Below are positions 59,950 to 64,000 of a stretch of 64,000 nt of DNA, piece after piece. How positions within the stretch are numbered: the first letter of the stretch is position 1; every line of letters begins with the position of its first letter. The position numbers were made by a program, and so were the translations under genes. Source of the stretch: Aggregatilineales bacterium (GTDB lineage Bacteria; Chloroflexota; Anaerolineae; Aggregatilineales; Phototrophicaceae); assembly GCA_030834905.1 (NCBI GenBank), contig JAUQWZ010000057.1:82199-146198 (forward strand), read 5' to 3'. The notes beneath the pieces were generated by a model. The model saw only the letters and a list, made by a program, of their open reading frames with translations, made no database searches and was not told the DNA's origin.

Positions 59950-61326
59950 TTAGCGCCCCGCTTCTTCGAGGAAGCAGATCGCCGTCTGAATGCCCCGCCG
60001 GAACATTTCAACGCTGAAGTGCTCGTCCGGTCCGTGCGCGCCGTCGGCGCTCAGTCCGAAACCCATCAGCAGCACCGGAACGCCCAGTTCGCGCCGGAAA
60101 TCGGCGACCACCGGAATGCTGCCACCCTCACGCATGAAGATCGGCTTAATGCCCCAACCGCGTTCGTAAGCCGCAACTGCCGCCTGCATCTCGGGCGCGT
60201 GAATGTCTACGATTGCCGGATCACCCTGATTCAGCAGCCGGACTTCGCTGGTGACGGTAGGTGGCGTAATCTGTGCCACATAATCGCGCACCAACTCATA
60301 AATGCGTTCCGGCTTCTGGTTAGCGACCAGACGGCAGCTAATCTTCGCCATGGCTTTGGCGGGCAGCACCGTCTTGGCGCCTTCGCCGGTAAAACCGCTG
60401 TACAGACCGTTGACTTCCAGCGTCGGGCGGGCGCTCTGGCGTTCGCGCAGGGTGTAGCCTTCCTCGCCCCAGGACTGCGTTACCCCGGTGATTTCGCGCA
60501 GGGTCGTTTCGCGGATGTCATTCTTCAGTAGTTCGGCGCGTTCCTCGTCGCTGAGGGGCAGCACGTCGTCATAAAAGCCGGGTACGGCGATGCTGTTATC
60601 AGGATTGTGGAACTTCGAGATGATCTGTGCCAGGGCGAGGGCAGGGTTATGCACGATGCCGCCGTAACCGCCGCTATGCAAATCCTGTTTTGATCCCCGG
60701 ACGTGGATTTCCATGTAGGACAGCCCGCGCAGCGCGTAGACAATCGAGGGCTGGTCGATAGCTGGCATCCCCGAGTCTGAGATTACGCACACGTCCGCCT
60801 TCAGGCGTTCGGTATTTGCCTGAATGAAATTGGTCAGATTCTCAGAACCAATTTCCTCTTCGCCTTCGATCAACAGCTTGACGTTGACCGGCGCTTTGCC
60901 CGTCGTTTGCAGGTAGGACTCCAGCGCCTTAATGTGAATGAATGCCTGACCTTTATCGTCCGAGGACCCGCGCGCATAGATAAAACCGTCACGCTCTTCC
61001 GGCTCGAACGGATCGCTGCTCCAGCCGTCCGCCATTTCGGCAGGCTGCACGTCGTAATGCCCGTAGATGAGGACGGTTGTGGCGTTTTCGCCCGCGCCAA
61101 GCCATTCACCGTAAACAACCGGATGTCCGCCGGTCGGCAGAACCTCTGCCTTATCAAGACCTACGCGGCGCATTTCGGCGGCGAGCCACTCTGCCGCGCG
61201 CAGCATGTCCTGTTTGTGCTGCGGATCAGTACTCACGCTGGGGATACGGAGCAGGGTGTAAAGCTGCTCCTGAAATTCGGCTGCGTGCTGCCGGGCGTAT
61301 TCTCTCGCCTGATCTGCCACTGCCAT
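59950..61326 (-). CDS. M20-family dipeptidase
   Basis: 458 residues. Zinc ligands: H in LIYGHYDVQPAEM, D in YARGSSDDKGQAFIHIKALE, E-E in LLIEGEEEIGSENL, D in VISDSGMPA, and a late H in GAHGPDEHFSVEMF. The dimerisation lid (about 195-310, LRGLSYMEIHVRGSKQDLHS) is present. Typical of the carnosinase/DapE-like peptidase group, so peptide hydrolysis. Single gene with a 64-base gap to the LLM gene upstream. Confidence 0.94.
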   Translation of the reverse strand: MAVADQAREYARQHAAEFQEQLYTLLRIPSVSTDPQHKQDMLRAAEWLAAEMRRVGLDKAEVLPTGGHPVVYGEWLGAGENATTVLIYGHYDVQPAEMADGWSSDPFEPEERDGFIYARGSSDDKGQAFIHIKALESYLQTTGKAPVNVKLLIEGEEEIGSENLTNFIQANTERLKADVCVISDSGMPAIDQPSIVYALRGLSYMEIHVRGSKQDLHSGGYGGIVHNPALALAQIISKFHNPDNSIAVPGFYDDVLPLSDEERAELLKNDIRETTLREITGVTQSWGEEGYTLRERQSARPTLEVNGLYSGFTGEGAKTVLPAKAMAKISCRLVANQKPERIYELVRDYVAQITPPTVTSEVRLLNQGDPAIVDIHAPEMQAAVAAYERGWGIKPIFMREGGSIPVVADFRRELGVPVLLMGFGLSADGAHGPDEHFSVEMFRRGIQTAICFLEEAGR

Positions 61327-61390
61327 ACCATGTTCCTTTCAGTAGAGGCAATAATTCGATAGGTCGTTGGGCGGATTTCTAAACGACCAC

Positions 61391-62419
61391 TTAGCCGTGA
61401 TTGCAGAAAACTTCCGCGGCGCTGCGCCAGACAGCCGCCTTGTCGGCTTCGCCCGGTACAAACGGAAAATAATACCCCACTCTGTCCAATAATCCTGTGT
61501 ATCGCTCGCGGACGGCATGAGCCAGCTCGTCTACCGGGGCGATTACGGCGAATTCGCGCAGCATGTCATCGCTTATCAGCGCGCCCATTTCAAACCAGCG
61601 CCCTTCGCGCGACATCGCATTCAACTGCTGGTGCAGATCGAGCCAGCCGTGTTTTTCCATCACCGGGCTGTAGCTGGGCGTGCTGGCGTAGAAAGCGATC
61701 TGCGAGCGCACGAAGGTCGAATTGTTCTGAATCTCCTCGGCGTTCTTGCCGGTGACGACGAAGATTGCGCAGGTGAGCGCGCAATCGGCGCGGGTGCGTC
61801 CGGCTTTTGCCGCGCCGCGTTCGATGTTGGGGATGATCAGTTCTTTCAGATAGCGCACCGAATGAAATGGATGTACGTGGAAGCCCTGACACAGTTCTCC
61901 GGCTAGACGGCACAGTCCGTCATTCACCCCGGCAATGTAGATCGGAATGTCGGGGGTCTTGATGGGTCCGGGTGTGAAAAACGGCGTCATCAGCGTGAAC
62001 CGGTACTGTTCGCCTACATAGCGCAGCGGCGCGTTGGTCTGGAAGGTCGCCCAGATCGCCCGCAGCGACTCGATGTATTCGCGCAGTCGCGGCACCGGCG
62101 GCGTCCATCCGGTGCTAAAACGCTTGGTGATGTGCGCTTTGACCTGTGTCCCAAGTCCGAGGATGAAGCGTCCGTCCGACTGTCCCGCCAGATCCCAGGC
62201 AGTCTGCGCCATCACCATCGGGCTGCGCGGAAAGGCGATGGCGACGGCGGTGCCGAGGCTGATTCGCCGCGTGACGGCGGCGGCGTGGGTAAGGGGGAAG
62301 AATGGGTTATGACCCGTTTCGGATGTCCATAAACCGTCAAAGCCGTGTTCCTCAACTTCACGGGCAAGGTCGCCCGCGCCATTAAGGTCTGTAGGGAAGA
62401 TGTTCACGTCGAACTTCAT
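61391..62419 (-). CDS. LLM-class F420-dependent oxidoreductase (TIGR03617 type)
   Basis: 342 residues. DVNIFPTDLNGAGDLAREVE, GFDGLWTSETGHNPFFPL, RISLGTAVAIAFPRSPMVMA, SDGRFILGLGTQVKAHITKR and FHVHPFHSVRYLKE give the luciferase-like TIM barrel; this phrase set matches the TIGR03617 branch, known from F420 users. Substrate unknown. Its presence suggests coenzyme F420 in this organism. The AAAGG site is 8 bases before the ATG. Confidence 0.9.
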   Translation of the reverse strand: MKFDVNIFPTDLNGAGDLAREVEEHGFDGLWTSETGHNPFFPLTHAAAVTRRISLGTAVAIAFPRSPMVMAQTAWDLAGQSDGRFILGLGTQVKAHITKRFSTGWTPPVPRLREYIESLRAIWATFQTNAPLRYVGEQYRFTLMTPFFTPGPIKTPDIPIYIAGVNDGLCRLAGELCQGFHVHPFHSVRYLKELIIPNIERGAAKAGRTRADCALTCAIFVVTGKNAEEIQNNSTFVRSQIAFYASTPSYSPVMEKHGWLDLHQQLNAMSREGRWFEMGALISDDMLREFAVIAPVDELAHAVRERYTGLLDRVGYYFPFVPGEADKAAVWRSAAEVFCNHG

Positions 62420-62454
62420 GACAAAACCTTTTTTGAAAGGGATAATTTGGGGCG

Positions 62455-62463
62455 ATTATAACA
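62455..62463 (-). promoter_or_regulatory. Extended -10 promoter of the LLM gene
   Basis: On the minus strand TGT-TATAAT fits a consensus extended -10, about 36 bases before the start codon. Confidence 0.45.
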
Positions 62464-62623
62464 AACTGATGCGGGATTAAGTTTCGTATCTTTTCGGGCT
62501 GTTTGTGTGTTTATTATTAAACGATTAGGTAACGCTGGCATTTTTGCTCGATGACCCTCAACCGCAGGCAGAATGTCAGCAAACCCTGCTAAACCAACGA
62601 ACCAACATAGGAACATTACCAGT

Positions 62624-63751
62624 ATGCCGCAATTATCAATGAATTCTACCTACGGCGCGACGACTCGGTGGGTGCTGGTCGCCATCCTGGTAGTGGTGCT
62701 GCTGGTCGCTGTCTGGGTGATCCGCGGCATTTTGCTGCTGGCGCTGTCGTCGGTCATTCTGGTTGTGTTGTTCACGATGCCGATTCGCTTTCTGACGCGG
62801 CGGGGTATGAGTCGCGCGCCAGCCATCATCCTGTCCCTATTGTTCATCGCTTTTCTCGTTGGTGGGCTGGCGGCGACGGCACTGCCGGAATTATTCCGTC
62901 AGTTTACGGTTCTGGCGACCGATTTTATCCCGCAAGGTATTCAGAGGCTGGTTGATCGCTACGTCACCGACGGCGAGCTTGTCCAGCAGTTTCCTTTCCT
63001 GGCGGAGGTGGATCTGGAAAATCTTCTGAACACGCTCAGCGGGCAGATCGCGACGGCAATTGGACAGGTGAGTGTAACGGTGCTGCCTGTTCTGGGCGGC
63101 GTCGCTGATACGCTGTTGAGCATCCTGATCGTCATCTTCCTGAGCATTTATCTGCTGGCTGATCCGCAGATGCATCAGGAAGGGGTGATCCGCCTTTTCC
63201 CGATGATGTATCGTTATCGCGTGCGCGAGATTTTTGCCCGGCTTGATTACACGCTGCGCGGCTGGCTGCGGGCGACGATCATCTCGATGGCGTTTGTGGG
63301 CGTGGCGACCTGGTTGGGCTTATCGCTGCTCGGGATTCAGCAGGCGGCAGCATTGGGAGTGCTGGCAGGACTGCTGTCGTTTATTCCCAACTTCGGACCG
63401 ATCATCGCCCTGATTCCGTCAATTGCGGTGGGTATCTTGCAGACACCCGACCGTATCGGCTGGATTCTCGTCATCATCTACGGCGTCTCGTTCGTTCAGT
63501 CGCAGATCGTTACGCCTTTGCTGGTCGCAGGCAGTATCAAACTGCCGCCGGTGCTGGTGCTGCTCGGTCAGATCATCGCTGGCGCGTTTCTTGGCTTCCT
63601 GGGCATCATGCTGGCAGTGCCGATTACGGCGATCCTGTCGGTGCTGGTGCAGGAGGTCTATATTAAGGATATTCTGGGAGACGTCTCGGCAGCCGAACCG
63701 CCGGTTCCACAGCCGGTTTCGGAAGAAATGCTGATACCCGAAAGAACCTGA
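62624..63751 (+). CDS. AI-2E family membrane transporter
   Basis: 375 residues from ATG 62624 (ATG 62573 and 62639 are alternatives). Two helices open the protein (TRWVLVAILVVVLLVAVWVI, LLALSSVILVVLFTMPIRFL), a soluble stretch follows (about 100-150), then six more helices. GVLAGLLSFIPNFGPIIALI, QIVTPLLVAGSIKLPPVLVL and GQIIAGAFLGFLGIMLAVPI are the conserved AI-2E/PerM blocks. Members export small molecules or Na+/H+; the substrate here is unknown. Confidence 0.9.
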   Translation: MPQLSMNSTYGATTRWVLVAILVVVLLVAVWVIRGILLLALSSVILVVLFTMPIRFLTRRGMSRAPAIILSLLFIAFLVGGLAATALPELFRQFTVLATDFIPQGIQRLVDRYVTDGELVQQFPFLAEVDLENLLNTLSGQIATAIGQVSVTVLPVLGGVADTLLSILIVIFLSIYLLADPQMHQEGVIRLFPMMYRYRVREIFARLDYTLRGWLRATIISMAFVGVATWLGLSLLGIQQAAALGVLAGLLSFIPNFGPIIALIPSIAVGILQTPDRIGWILVIIYGVSFVQSQIVTPLLVAGSIKLPPVLVLLGQIIAGAFLGFLGIMLAVPITAILSVLVQEVYIKDILGDVSAAEPPVPQPVSEEMLIPERT

Positions 63752-63860
63752 AGTTGACCCTTCACAGCGCTGTTTCAATACGATAAACTGCCTTTCACAA
63801 CGCGCCGTTAACATATCCCAAATAACGCAAGCGAAGTTTAAGATTTAGGCGTGTTTGGGA

Positions 63861-63889
63861 TTGACACTGGGGATGCGGGCTGGTAAGAT
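63861..63889 (+). promoter_or_regulatory. Strong promoter reading towards the right edge
   Basis: TTGACA and TAAGAT at 17-base spacing. The transcript would begin near 63896 and run off the window. The 63752-63860 part of this gap shows nothing recognisable. An ATG at 63982 (after GTGAAG) could begin the next gene, but too little is visible. Confidence 0.65.
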
Positions 63890-63900
63890 ACCAGCAGTAA

Positions 63901-63921
63901 CGCGCACTGGAAAAGTGCGCG
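63901..63921 (+). other. Hairpin at the start of the right-edge transcript
   Basis: CGCGCACT and AGTGCGCG form a perfect 8-bp stem with a 5-base loop, just a few bases after the expected transcript start. No T run follows, so it is more likely a leader fold or a 5' stabiliser than a terminator. Confidence 0.45.
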
Positions 63922-64000
63922 TGTCTGTCTCTGGGAGGAATCAGCGGGGGCAGGCAGCACCTTAACAATAGAACAGTGAAGATGGAAAGCAACAGAGCAG

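Overview
This is a roughly 60% GC, densely coded bacterial chromosome segment. Gene style points to Chloroflexota, probably an Anaerolineae-like lineage: secreted beta-propeller and PPC proteins with Thr/Pro linkers, HisKA_3 sensor kinases, a split Wzz/BY-kinase pair, a TIGR03617-type F420-dependent LLM oxidoreductase, many small membrane-anchored orphans and intergenic palindromes. The phylum is an inference from protein style, because no rRNA is present. I see no phage, insertion sequence, CRISPR array or plasmid gene; the window reads as core chromosome.

Layout. 1-8 kb: the end of a molybdate ABC operon (modB partial, modA, a PadR regulator), a lone receiver, an SH3-like secreted protein, an MFS transporter, a bactofilin, a small tyrosine phosphatase, an enoyl-CoA hydratase and an SDR. 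8-9 kb: kynB and a small membrane protein. 9-24.4 kb, almost all minus strand: a cell-surface polysaccharide region. It holds a propeller/PPC exoprotein, two Wzz-like proteins, a BY-kinase, one GT4, two GT2s, rfbD, rfbB, rfbA, a Cof-type HAD phosphatase, an esterase and a 58-residue membrane protein. rnhB, a PLD-like protein and a cupin are embedded; rfbC is not seen. 24.5-32 kb: folE, metK behind a SAM-I riboswitch, a methyltransferase with a Trm112-like tail, a class IV aminotransferase, and lysC behind what looks like a ribosome-mediated attenuator with a Thr-rich leader peptide.

32-44 kb: two membrane-anchored exoproteins, tRNA-Val(CAC), a GAF histidine kinase fused translationally to a methyltransferase gene, a phosphoribosyltransferase, a LolD/MacB-type ATPase, two CBS-pair proteins, a divergent HisKA_3 kinase/NarL regulator pair, a universal stress protein, a polytopic membrane protein and the primary sigma factor. 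44-52 kb: a stand-alone DnaB/KaiC-like ATPase, lipA with a LysM lipoprotein, then a cluster of propeller proteins, two ABC-2-like permeases without an ATPase, a response regulator and a TPR protein. 52-60 kb: a tightly overlapped operon (lipoprotein, mtaB, yqeY-like, pgpH, ybeY, two tandem dgkA-like genes, a GH18-like membrane-anchored protein). 60-64 kb: an M20 dipeptidase, the LLM oxidoreductase, an AI-2E family exporter and a strong promoter reading off the right edge.

How the parts fit: the aspartate-family genes lysC and metK are both controlled by leader RNAs, but by different mechanisms (peptide attenuation and a riboswitch). The best candidate for something not previously described is the lysC leader at 30118-30318.
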